DNA of 6,091 nt from M0108 sp049654905 (lineage in GTDB: Bacteria; Pseudomonadota; Gammaproteobacteria; Chromatiales; Chromatiaceae), in contig JBASIS010000213.1 in assembly GCA_049654905.1 (NCBI GenBank), positions 1 to 6,091 on the forward strand. Direction: 5' to 3'. The translations under genes and the position numbers were made by a program. This document shows positions 1 to 6,091 of the stretch, piece after piece; position 1 is the first letter of the stretch; every line of letters begins with the position of its first letter. The notes under the pieces were generated by a model. That model saw nothing but the letters and a program-made list of their open reading frames with translations, had not been told where the DNA came from and did not search any database.

Positions 1-64
1 CCACCACGTGAAAATCAGGGGCGCTGATTAGATCGCCCTTGGTCCGGTGTCCGGGTAAGATCAT
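1..64 (-). CDS. possible 5' end of a divergent gene, cut by the window edge
   Basis: A minus-strand frame is open from the left edge to an ATG at 64 and would begin MILPGHRTKGDLISAPDF. The frame stays open further upstream, to an ATG at 145 that directly abuts the hrpA ATG (the two starts form CATATG). A GGAGG lies only 2 bases before the ATG at 64, which is too close for a good ribosome binding site, and the start at 145 has no clear site. I do not recognise the peptide. GC-rich DNA often leaves such short frames open by chance. On the plus strand, the frame starting at base 2 ends at a TAG at 29-31 and could equally be the tail of an upstream gene. Low confidence. Confidence 0.2.
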   Translation of the reverse strand, partial: MILPGHRTKGDLISAPDFHVV

Positions 65-145
65 CGCCTCCAGGTGCGGGAGACGCCGCCTGCGCACCGC
101 CGTCAATCTCGATCCAAGAATTGCCCAGTCAGGTCCAGCGGTCAT

Positions 146-3100
146 ATGACCCACTCCACCTTCCCGAACCCCAGTGATCTGGACGCCTGCCTACTGGCCG
201 ACCGTCCCGGTCTGCGCCGGCGTTTGCGGGTTCTGCGCCAGCGCCAGGAGCGGGGCCAGCCCACCGAAGAAGGACGGGCCCGGCTCTGGCAGGAAATCGA
301 GGCCTCCCAGGCCGTTGTGGAGCGGCGGCGGGCGTGGGTGCCGGCGATTCAATTCCCCCCCGAGTTACCGGTCAGCGCGCGTCGGGAGGAGGTGGCGACC
401 CTCATCGCCCGCCATCAGGTGCTGATCCTCTGCGGCGAAACGGGCTCGGGCAAGTCCACCCAGTTGCCGAAGATCTGCCTGAATCTCGGGCGGGGCCTCG
501 GCGGGCGGATCGGCCATACCCAGCCGCGGCGTATCGCGGCGCGCACCCTGGCGAGCCGGGTGGCCCAGGAATTGGGTGGGGAGACCGGTGGGCTGGTGGG
601 CTACAAGGTGCGCTTTCATGATCGGGTGCGGACCGAGACCTGCATCAAGCTGATGACGGATGGCATCCTGCTGGCGGAGTTGCAGCAGGATCGCCTGCTG
701 CTTGAATACGACACCCTCATCATCGACGAGGCCCACGAGCGGGGCCTGAATATCGATTTTCTGCTCGGCTATCTGCGCGGTCTGCTGCCGCGGCGGCCAG
801 ACCTCAAGGTCATCGTCACCTCCGCCACCATCGACCCCCAGCGCTTTGCCACCCATTTCGCGGATGCCGGGGGCCAGCCGGCGCCCATCCTGGAGATCAG
901 CGGTCGCACCTATCCGGTGGAGGTGCGCTATCGCCCCCCGGAAGAGGAGAACGCGGGTGAGCGTGACGATGAGATGCAAGTCGCCATCTCCCAGGCGGTG
1001 GATGAGCTGGCTCGGGAGGGGCGGGGCGATGTCCTGGTCTTTCTCTCCGGAGAGCGGGAGATCCGCGAGACCGCCGAGACCCTGCGCAAGCATCACCCGC
1101 CCTCGACCGAGATCCTGCCGCTCTATGCGCGCCAGAGCCCGGCGGAGCAGGCGCGCATCTTCCAGGCCCATGGCACCCGGCGGGTGGTGCTGGCGACCAA
1201 TGTCGCCGAGACCTCCCTGACGGTGCCGGGCATCCACTACGTCATCGATCCCGGCTTTGGCCGGATCAGCCGCTACAGTCATCGCGGCAAGGTCCAGCGC
1301 CTGCCGGTGGAGCGCGTTTCCCAGGCCTCCGCCAACCAGCGGCGGGGGCGTTGCGGGCGGGTGGCCGCGGGTATCTGTATCCGTCTCTATTCCGAGGATA
1401 ATTTTGAGTCGCGGACGGCCTTCACCGAGCCTGAGATTCATCGCGCCAACCTGGCTGCGGTCATCCTGCGGATGAAGCTGCTGGGCTTTGGGGAGATCGC
1501 GTCCTTCCCCTTCGTGGACCCGCCGGATGCCCGGCTGGTGGCCGATGGCTATCGCACCCTTGAGGAACTGGCGGCACTGGACGGCCAGGGGCAGCTCACA
1601 CCCCTCGGACAGCATCTGGCCCGTCTGCCCCTGGACCCGCGCATCGGCCGCATGTTGCTGGCCTCGGTGGAACTGGGCTGCCTGACGGAGATGCTGGTGA
1701 TCGTGGCCGCCCTCAGCGTCCAGGACCCGCGGGAACGGCCCCTGGACCAGCGGCAGGCCGCCGACGAGATTCACGCCACCTTCAATCACGAGGATTCGGA
1801 TTTCCTCAGCTTCCTCAACCTGTGGCGCTTCCTGGAGAAGGAGCGGGCGCACCTGACGAAGAACAAGTTCCGCCAGCTCTGCCAGCGGCATTTCCTGTCC
1901 TGGAACCGGGTCATGGAATGGCGCGATGTCCACACCCAGTTGCATGCCCAGATGGCGGAGATGGGGTTCAAGGTCCAGGAGCCGGCCAGTCGGGATGCCG
2001 TCACAGGCCCAGGGTCGCCGGGCCGCCTGAATGGGCAGCCCCCTCTCCCCAACCCTCCCCCGCCAGGGGGGAGGGGGCAAGAGCAGCATTACGCCGCCCT
2101 CCACCTGGCCCTGCTGCCGGGCCTGCTAGGCCACATTGGCTTTAAGGACGAGGGACGGGAGTATCAGGGAGCGCGCAACAGCCGCTTCATGATCCACCCC
2201 AGTTCCGGCCTCTATGACAAGATGCCCAAATGGATCGTGGCGGCGGAGCGGGTCGAGACCAGCCGTCAGTACGGCCGCATCGTCGCCCGGGTCCAGCCGG
2301 CCTGGATCGAGGAGGCTGGCCGCCACCTGGTCCAGCGCAGCTATTCGGAGCCCCACTGGCAGGCCAGCTCGGGCCAGGTGGCGGCCTATGAAAAGTTGAC
2401 CCTCTTCGGCGTCACCCTGGTGCCCAAGCGGCGGGTCAACTATGGCCCCCTCAATCCCGCCGAGGCGCGGGCCATCTTCATCCGCTTTGCCCTCACCGAG
2501 GGCGATTTTGCCACCCGCGCCCCCTTCTGGCGCCATAACCAGGAACTCATCGCCTATATCCAGCACCTGGAGGCCAAGTCGCGGCGCCGCGATATCCTGG
2601 TGGACGAGGATACCATCCAGGCCTTCTATGAACAGCGGGTGCCCGCCGGCATCTATTCGGCGCCCCTCTTCGAGCGCTGGCTGCGCCAGGCGGGCCGCAA
2701 GGACCCCAAGCTTCTCTATCTACGCCTGGAGGATGCCATGCGCCATGATGGCGCGGCGGTCACGGCCCAGGCCTTCCCCGACAGCTTCCAGGTGGGGGCC
2801 ACGGCCCTGCCGCTGGAGTACCGTTTCGATCCCGGCCAGGACCACGACGGCATTACCCTGGTGGTGCCGGCGCCCCTCATCAATCAGGTCTCGCCGGACC
2901 GCTGCGAGTGGTTGGTGCCGGGGCTGCTCGTAGAACGGATCAGCGCCCTGTTGCGGGGCCTGCCCAAGTCCTGGCGCAAGCTGCTGGTGCCGATTCCCGA
3001 TACGGCGGAGCGCCTGGCCGCGCGGCTCACGCCCTCGGACCGGCCCCTGATTCAGGCTTTGGGCGAGGAGATCCGGGCCATGACCGGTATCCAGGTGCCG

Positions 3101-4294
3101 GAGGAGGCCTGGGACGCCGGCGTGATACCGGGGCACTTGCGGATGAAGTTTCGCCTTGTGGACGAAGCGGGGCGTAGCCTGGCGGCGGGGGAGGATTACG
3201 CCCAACTCAAGCGCCGGTTCGGCGGCAGCGGTCGTCAGGCCTTTGCCCAGATCCCCTCCCAGGGCCTGGAACGCGACGGCATCGTCCGCTGGGATTTTGG
3301 GGATTTGCCAGAGAGCCTGGATCTCGACCGGGGCGGCATCCGGCTACGCGGCTACCCGGCCCTGGTGGATCAAGGGGAGAGGGTCACCCTGCGGGTGCTT
3401 GACTCCCGGGAGGGCGCGGACCTGGCGCAGCGGGCCGGTCTGCGGCGGTTACTGATGCTCAATCTGGGTGCCGAGGTACGGCAGTTGCGCCGGAATCTGC
3501 CCGGGCTGGATCGGATGCGGTTGCAGTATGCGAAGGTACCGGACGGGGAGGCTGATTCAGCGGGTACTGGTACGGGGGGACCTGGGGCCGCGGGCGGGAC
3601 TGGCGTCGCGATGGCGGGGTCGGGGCGGCAAGGCCGGCCGGGTGAGGCGGTCACGACCGGTGCCGTCGGTGCGATGCGCGGCAAGGCCAGCCAGCAGCCC
3701 AAGCCTCTGGACCTGGCGGACGAGGTCCTTGCCCTCATTTTCGACCTGACCTTCCTCGAGGATGCCCCCACCCTCCGGGACCGGGCCAGCTTCGAGGCCC
3801 GCCTCGCTAGCCGTAAGTCGCAACTGACCCGCGTCAGCGCCGAGGTCCTGGCTCTCGTCGGCCAGATCCTCGACGATTACCAGGCCCTCCGCCAGAGCCT
3901 GGCCGCTATCACCCAAATCCACTGGATGCCCTCGGTCCTCGACCTTAAGGCCCAACTGGATGGCTTGATCTGTCGCGGTTTCCTCTTGGCGGTGCCTTAT
4001 GCTCACCTCAAGGACTACCCGCGTTACCTGAAGGCCGCCCGGGAACGCCTGGATAAGTTGTTCCATGCCGCCGGTAAGGACCAGGCGAATCTCCGGGAAC
4101 TGACACCCCTGCTTGAAAAGTGGGGTGAACGTGCCGCCGCCGTGCGGGCCAACCGTCGCCACGACCCCCGCCTGGAGGAGATTCGCTGGATGATCGAGGA
4201 GTTACGCATCTCCCTCTTCGCCCAGCGCCTCGGCACCGCCTATCCCATCTCCCTCAAGCGCATCGAGGCGCGGTGGCGGGAGTTGGGTCTTTAG
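146..4294 (+). CDS. hrpA: ATP-dependent RNA helicase HrpA (DEAH box, DUF3418)
   Basis: Cytoplasmic DEAH/RHA-type 3'-5' RNA helicase, 1382 residues. In E. coli, HrpA has been linked to fimbrial mRNA processing and, more recently, to splitting collided ribosomes. Visible motifs are Walker A GETGSGKST (97-105), DEAH (194-197), SAT (226-228) and motif VI QRRGRCGR (398-405). A helicase-associated HA2 region (about 470-560), an OB-fold region (from about 650) and a long DUF3418 region follow. Family signatures such as KSRRRDILVD (near 812) and IRWMIEELR (near 1346) are present. The ATG at 146 is preferred because it gives a normal N-terminus. A GTG at 74 would add 24 arginine-rich, unconserved residues, and neither start has a strong ribosome binding site (a weak AGGT lies 11 bases before 146). 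E. coli HrpA has 1300 residues; two in-frame additions (residues 614-648 and 1134-1185) explain the excess. The gene ends 113 bases from the convergent protease gene and looks monocistronic. The reading frame is intact throughout, so the protein is probably functional. Confidence 0.97.
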   Translation: MTHSTFPNPSDLDACLLADRPGLRRRLRVLRQRQERGQPTEEGRARLWQEIEASQAVVERRRAWVPAIQFPPELPVSARREEVATLIARHQVLILCGETGSGKSTQLPKICLNLGRGLGGRIGHTQPRRIAARTLASRVAQELGGETGGLVGYKVRFHDRVRTETCIKLMTDGILLAELQQDRLLLEYDTLIIDEAHERGLNIDFLLGYLRGLLPRRPDLKVIVTSATIDPQRFATHFADAGGQPAPILEISGRTYPVEVRYRPPEEENAGERDDEMQVAISQAVDELAREGRGDVLVFLSGEREIRETAETLRKHHPPSTEILPLYARQSPAEQARIFQAHGTRRVVLATNVAETSLTVPGIHYVIDPGFGRISRYSHRGKVQRLPVERVSQASANQRRGRCGRVAAGICIRLYSEDNFESRTAFTEPEIHRANLAAVILRMKLLGFGEIASFPFVDPPDARLVADGYRTLEELAALDGQGQLTPLGQHLARLPLDPRIGRMLLASVELGCLTEMLVIVAALSVQDPRERPLDQRQAADEIHATFNHEDSDFLSFLNLWRFLEKERAHLTKNKFRQLCQRHFLSWNRVMEWRDVHTQLHAQMAEMGFKVQEPASRDAVTGPGSPGRLNGQPPLPNPPPPGGRGQEQHYAALHLALLPGLLGHIGFKDEGREYQGARNSRFMIHPSSGLYDKMPKWIVAAERVETSRQYGRIVARVQPAWIEEAGRHLVQRSYSEPHWQASSGQVAAYEKLTLFGVTLVPKRRVNYGPLNPAEARAIFIRFALTEGDFATRAPFWRHNQELIAYIQHLEAKSRRRDILVDEDTIQAFYEQRVPAGIYSAPLFERWLRQAGRKDPKLLYLRLEDAMRHDGAAVTAQAFPDSFQVGATALPLEYRFDPGQDHDGITLVVPAPLINQVSPDRCEWLVPGLLVERISALLRGLPKSWRKLLVPIPDTAERLAARLTPSDRPLIQALGEEIRAMTGIQVPEEAWDAGVIPGHLRMKFRLVDEAGRSLAAGEDYAQLKRRFGGSGRQAFAQIPSQGLERDGIVRWDFGDLPESLDLDRGGIRLRGYPALVDQGERVTLRVLDSREGADLAQRAGLRRLLMLNLGAEVRQLRRNLPGLDRMRLQYAKVPDGEADSAGTGTGGPGAAGGTGVAMAGSGRQGRPGEAVTTGAVGAMRGKASQQPKPLDLADEVLALIFDLTFLEDAPTLRDRASFEARLASRKSQLTRVSAEVLALVGQILDDYQALRQSLAAITQIHWMPSVLDLKAQLDGLICRGFLLAVPYAHLKDYPRYLKAARERLDKLFHAAGKDQANLRELTPLLEKWGERAAAVRANRRHDPRLEEIRWMIEELRISLFAQRLGTAYPISLKRIEARWRELGL
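1985..2089 (+). repeat. in-frame insertion in hrpA carrying a GC-rich palindromic repeat
   Basis: E. coli HrpA passes from MGF to YGAIH with about 8 residues between. Here the gap between MGF and YAALH is 40 residues, and about 35 of them (614-648) look added. The core at 2039-2078 is a C-run followed by a perfect 9-bp stem, CCCTCCCCC (2053-2061) with GGGGGAGGG (2067-2075), around a 5-base loop. It encodes PPLPNPPPPGGRG. This resembles the dispersed palindromic repeats of high-GC proteobacteria that are usually intergenic and, when translated, give strings such as PLPNPPP or PSPQPSPARGEG. The insertion is a multiple of three with no stop, so the helicase frame survives. It lies between the HA2 and OB-fold parts, probably in a surface loop. 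That the core is repeated elsewhere in the genome is inferred, since there is only one copy in this window. Confidence 0.7.
3545..3700 (+). other. Gly/Ala-rich low-complexity linker inside HrpA
   Basis: Residues 1134-1185 of HrpA are dominated by Gly, Ala, Thr and Ser (for example GTGTGGPGAAGGTG) and contain no recognisable motif. They sit between the conserved segment ending LDRMRLQYAKVPD and the segment starting KPLDLADEVLAL. E. coli HrpA joins the corresponding parts with a short connection. The DNA is GC-rich with G-runs and looks like expanded low-complexity sequence rather than a transposed unit, as I see no terminal repeats. The most likely role is a flexible linker in the DUF3418 region. 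Confidence 0.65.
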
Positions 4295-4326
4295 CGTGGC
4301 GGACCCGGGCTGGGTGGCGGGGAAGA

Positions 4327-4355
4327 ACGGAACCCCGGTCTTGCCGGGGTTCCGT
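4327..4355. terminator. 12-bp hairpin in the convergent gap, probable bidirectional terminator
   Basis: ACGGAACCCCGG (4327-4338) and CCGGGGTTCCGT (4344-4355) are perfect inverted repeats around the loop TCTTG. The hairpin starts 32 bases after the hrpA stop and ends 52 bases before the stop of the protease gene, the expected place for a terminator shared by convergent genes. Neither side has a real T-tract: AAGTCGCTAC follows on the plus strand and TCTTCCCCGC on the minus strand. It may therefore work as a 3'-end stabilising or Rho-assisted structure rather than a textbook intrinsic terminator. Confidence 0.6.
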
Positions 4356-4379
4356 AAGTCGCTACGAATGGTTATTTGG

Positions 4380-4399
4380 GCCCCCGAACTTAGCGGGGC
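4380..4399 (-). terminator. weak hairpin just after the protease stop
   Basis: CCCCG (4382-4386) can pair with CGGGG (4394-4398) around a 7-base loop. One bulged base (4381) and an extra G-C pair (4380/4399) extend the stem. It begins 8 bases after the protease stop codon on the minus strand and could help end that transcript, in tandem with the stronger hairpin further on. It is short and has no T-tract, so this is only suggestive. Confidence 0.25.
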
Positions 4400-4407
4400 T
4401 TAATTCG

Positions 4408-5613
4408 CTATTTGCAGGCAGTTCGGGTAACGCCGTTGACAAGGCAAGCGGAATTGACCAGGCTGACGATGTTATTAGTCGTGAAGGGGCTGGCTCCCTG
4501 GAGCTTGACGGCTGGGTCTGTATACCCCCAACTGGTGGCACCGACTACGGTGTTAGGGCCGGCCTCGCTACCCACGGAGGTGGTCAGAACACCCCGGATA
4601 CCCAGATTGACGAGTTCCGGTCCGCCGCTGGAGCCGCCCGTTTGCCGTGAACCCCAGACGGTGTTATTGGAATTCGACGGAGAGACAACTCCTTGGGAGT
4701 CCGTGCGCTGCATGATATTCCCGGCATCATGGGAAACCGGATAGCCAAGCTGGTTGATGAGGGCCAGGTTGTTTGGAGTGAATCCGTAGCCTGCCCAGCC
4801 ATAACCCAACCACCCGGTTCTCGTGCCCGGGAAGGTCCCACTCTGTGCGGCGAGACGAATGACGGCGACATCATTCGCGCACACAACGCCGCGCTGGGCA
4901 CAGGAGTCCGTGCCATTAAAATAGGAGGTCTTGATGTAGACATTTTCCGCATTCCAAACCCCAAAAGGCGCCAAGGTGTTGTACTTTGCTGGCACGAACT
5001 GAAAATTCGTGTAAAACTTGTTTTTTCCAAATTCCGCCACGCAATGGGCGGCGGTGACAATCACGCCCTGCTTGATGAGAGAGGCGGAACAAACATAATT
5101 GCCCGTGCCAATCTTGAAATAGAGCTTCCCCGCCGCGCTGTACGGGTAGGTTCTGGATAAATTGTTGACCACTGTGTCCACCCGACTGGTGGTGAAGGGC
5201 ACGCCTCCGGTACCGAATTCTTGAGGTTCAACACCACTTCCCTCCTCCAGAAACAGCTCGCTGGTGACATCGTCCTGCTCTAGCGGTAACTGCATGGGAC
5301 TTTGCAGGCCGTTACCCGGAGCACCAGGACTGTAACCGGGCTTCCCCATTGGGGCAGCATCCGGTTGCCTTAGGGCCTCACCCACCAGGTCCATGGGCGA
5401 CTGATCCACGGTGGGTAAAGGCATGGCCTGCGCATCACCGATGCTGGTGAGGTTTGGCGCCCGCCGGTCGGCGGTTGGCACCGAATAGATCGCATTGCCA
5501 CCCTTCAAGGTGACATTTGGCTGTTGAGCAAGCGCTTCGGTGACAACCGATCCACCGAGGATCACGGTAATTGCCGCCGCAATAAGAGATATTTTTGAAG
5601 ATTTGTTGTTCAT
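4408..5613 (-). CDS. exported trypsin/V8-like serine protease (family S1, COG3591-like)
   Basis: A 401-residue precursor of a chymotrypsin-fold serine endopeptidase acting outside the cytoplasm. Residues 1-29 are a Sec signal peptide: KSSK positive start, hydrophobic core, and cleavage expected after ALA29. Residues 30 to about 155 are a Pro/Gln-rich pro-region without a recognisable fold. The catalytic domain starts near YPYSAAGKLYF and shows the triad His190 (VTAAHC), Asp248 (ANDVAVIRL) and Ser329 (QTGGSSGGP). The residue before the catalytic serine is Ser where trypsin has Asp, as in many bacterial V8-like members. The only six cysteines (175/191, 238/245, 390/400) could form three disulfides, the first matching the classic His-loop bridge. 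The start ATG at 5613 has an AGGT (5622-5625) 8 bases upstream. Substrate specificity cannot be read from the sequence. No partner gene lies alongside; hrpA is convergent. GC is lower than in hrpA, which hints at separate origin. Confidence 0.93.
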   Translation of the reverse strand: MNNKSSKISLIAAAITVILGGSVVTEALAQQPNVTLKGGNAIYSVPTADRRAPNLTSIGDAQAMPLPTVDQSPMDLVGEALRQPDAAPMGKPGYSPGAPGNGLQSPMQLPLEQDDVTSELFLEEGSGVEPQEFGTGGVPFTTSRVDTVVNNLSRTYPYSAAGKLYFKIGTGNYVCSASLIKQGVIVTAAHCVAEFGKNKFYTNFQFVPAKYNTLAPFGVWNAENVYIKTSYFNGTDSCAQRGVVCANDVAVIRLAAQSGTFPGTRTGWLGYGWAGYGFTPNNLALINQLGYPVSHDAGNIMQRTDSQGVVSPSNSNNTVWGSRQTGGSSGGPELVNLGIRGVLTTSVGSEAGPNTVVGATSWGYTDPAVKLQGASPFTTNNIVSLVNSACLVNGVTRTACK

Positions 5614-5645
5614 TTCATTTTACCTATTGAGAAAATTTACGGATA

Positions 5646-5683
5646 TCCAGGTTGAGGGACGCGCTTATCGCTGAAGACCTGGA
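5646..5683. promoter_or_regulatory. inverted repeat upstream of the protease gene
   Basis: TCCAGGT (5646-5652) and ACCTGGA (5677-5683) form a perfect 7-bp inverted repeat with a 24-base spacer, 33-70 bases upstream of the protease start. The position suits an operator, but the arms are short, the spacing is long and I cannot identify a matching promoter. A chance match is quite possible. Confidence 0.2.
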
Positions 5684-5807
5684 ATTTTGTGGAGGAGGCA
5701 CTGCAAGGCAATACCTTCATGGAATGAATGGGATAGTCAGGCTTTCACCACGATCACTAGGCTCATACTAGCCTACCTTCGAAATTACGCAATGTTTCTA
5801 CCTGAAC

Positions 5808-5844
5808 TGGGTATCGGAGCAACCCTGGTGGATGCCGATACCCA
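5808..5844. repeat. 10-bp perfect inverted repeat with 17-base spacer
   Basis: TGGGTATCGG (5808-5817) is the exact reverse complement of CCGATACCCA (5835-5844). No T-tract follows on either strand and no gene ends here, so a terminator role is not supported. It could be a protein-binding palindrome, an RNA stem or a remnant of an element end. Confidence 0.55.
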
Positions 5845-6011
5845 CAGTATAGTCACGCATCAGGTGCTTCACCAGCCGTGGCCAGGGACCCAGACAGTGG
5901 GCAAGGGAATGAGGCGCCAGCATTGGGGGGTCGGGGGTTGCACCCGGACATAGCCAATGGTTATTGAGCCAATTGCAAAATTGCCGGTAGCGTTTGAGCC
6001 CCAGGTGGGCG

Positions 6012-6039
6012 AGGGGCAAAAATGGCTGTTTTTGCCCCT
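6012..6039. repeat. 11-bp perfect hairpin with A/T inner half
   Basis: AGGGGCAAAAA (6012-6022) pairs fully with TTTTTGCCCCT (6029-6039) around the loop TGGCTG. The outer half is GC-rich and the inner half is a pure A/T run. Only TTTC follows on the plus strand and CGCC on the minus strand, so it is not a standard intrinsic terminator. No gene ending at it is visible within the window. A terminator for a gene beyond the right edge read on the minus strand remains possible, as does an element end. Confidence 0.55.
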
Positions 6040-6091
6040 TTCAGTATTTGCTCGGTCCTCTTCTACGCGAGTGGCATGGTGTTATCCCGTT

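Larger units (their letters stand above)
5614..6091. other. intergenic stretch without a defensible gene
   Basis: These 478 bases are upstream of the protease gene and lower in GC than hrpA. No plus-strand frame looks protein-like. On the minus strand a TTG-started frame of 73 codons (6019 down to 5798) begins with MPLAHLGLKRYRQF. It has no ribosome binding site and no family I recognise, and its TTG lies inside the 11-bp hairpin at 6012-6039. The stretch contains that hairpin, a 10-bp inverted repeat at 5808-5844 and a 6-bp one at 5758-5775 (TAGGCT/AGCCTA). I see no tRNA, no clear promoter and no CRISPR-like repeats. A decayed mobile element or a structured non-coding region would fit, but neither is shown. 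Confidence 0.5.

Noticed and set aside
74..145. GTG start at 74 giving a longer HrpA
   Set aside because: The extra 24 residues are Arg/Ser/Pro-rich and unlike the family N-terminus, and no ribosome binding site precedes the GTG. The ATG at 146 is preferred, though not proven.
365..2104. Long minus-strand open frame (579 codons) inside hrpA
   Set aside because: It is antisense to the conserved helicase core, its sequence is rich in His/Gln/Pro/Gly typical of a shadow frame, and it matches no family I know. hrpA motifs on the plus strand explain the DNA.
3557..4162. Minus-strand 201-codon frame within the hrpA C-terminal part
   Set aside because: It is antisense to conserved DUF3418 sequence, with no motif and no start signal.
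5616..5618. Second minus-strand ATG 5 bases before the protease start
   Set aside because: It reads ATG AAA TGA and stops at once, so it does not encode a leader peptide of any use.
5687..5953. Plus-strand 88-codon frame
   Set aside because: The composition is not protein-like, it has no motif, and it overlaps the inverted repeat at 5808-5844.
5798..6019. Minus-strand 73-codon frame beginning MPLAHLGLKRYRQF, considered as a transposase fragment
   Set aside because: The start is a TTG inside a perfect hairpin with no ribosome binding site, the protein spans an inverted repeat, and I cannot place it in any transposase family.

Overview
The window holds two complete genes that converge on a short gap, followed by about 480 bases with no convincing gene. 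The long, high-GC first gene encodes a DEAH-box RNA helicase of the HrpA type with the DUF3418 C-terminal region. That family version, the GC-rich codon use and a GC-rich palindromic repeat coding for a Pro/Gly-rich string together suggest a high-GC gammaproteobacterium. A purple-sulfur or related lineage is a guess, not something the sequence proves.

Layout. Bases 1-145 are the region upstream of hrpA. A reading frame on the minus strand is open to the window edge and could be the start of a divergent gene, but the support is weak. Bases 146-4294 (+) are hrpA, 1382 residues with all helicase motifs intact. It carries two in-frame additions absent from E. coli HrpA: a 35-residue stretch containing a palindromic repeat (1985-2089) and a 52-residue Gly/Ala-rich linker (3545-3700). 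Together they account for nearly all of its extra length over the 1300-residue E. coli protein. Bases 4295-4407 are the convergent gap, with a 12-bp perfect hairpin (4327-4355) and a weaker one next to the stop of the second gene.

Bases 4408-5613 (-) encode a 401-residue exported trypsin/V8-like serine protease with a signal peptide, a pro-region and a complete His-Asp-Ser triad. It is clearly poorer in GC than hrpA: sampled lines are about 47-62 percent, against about 58-75 percent in hrpA. Bases 5614-6091 are poorer still in places and contain three inverted repeats, including a 10-bp and an 11-bp perfect one, but no gene I can defend.

The two genes face each other and have unrelated jobs: cytoplasmic RNA or ribosome remodelling, and extracytoplasmic proteolysis. 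They are not an operon. No new multi-gene system is visible. The most noteworthy signal is the palindromic repeat sitting in frame inside a conserved helicase.
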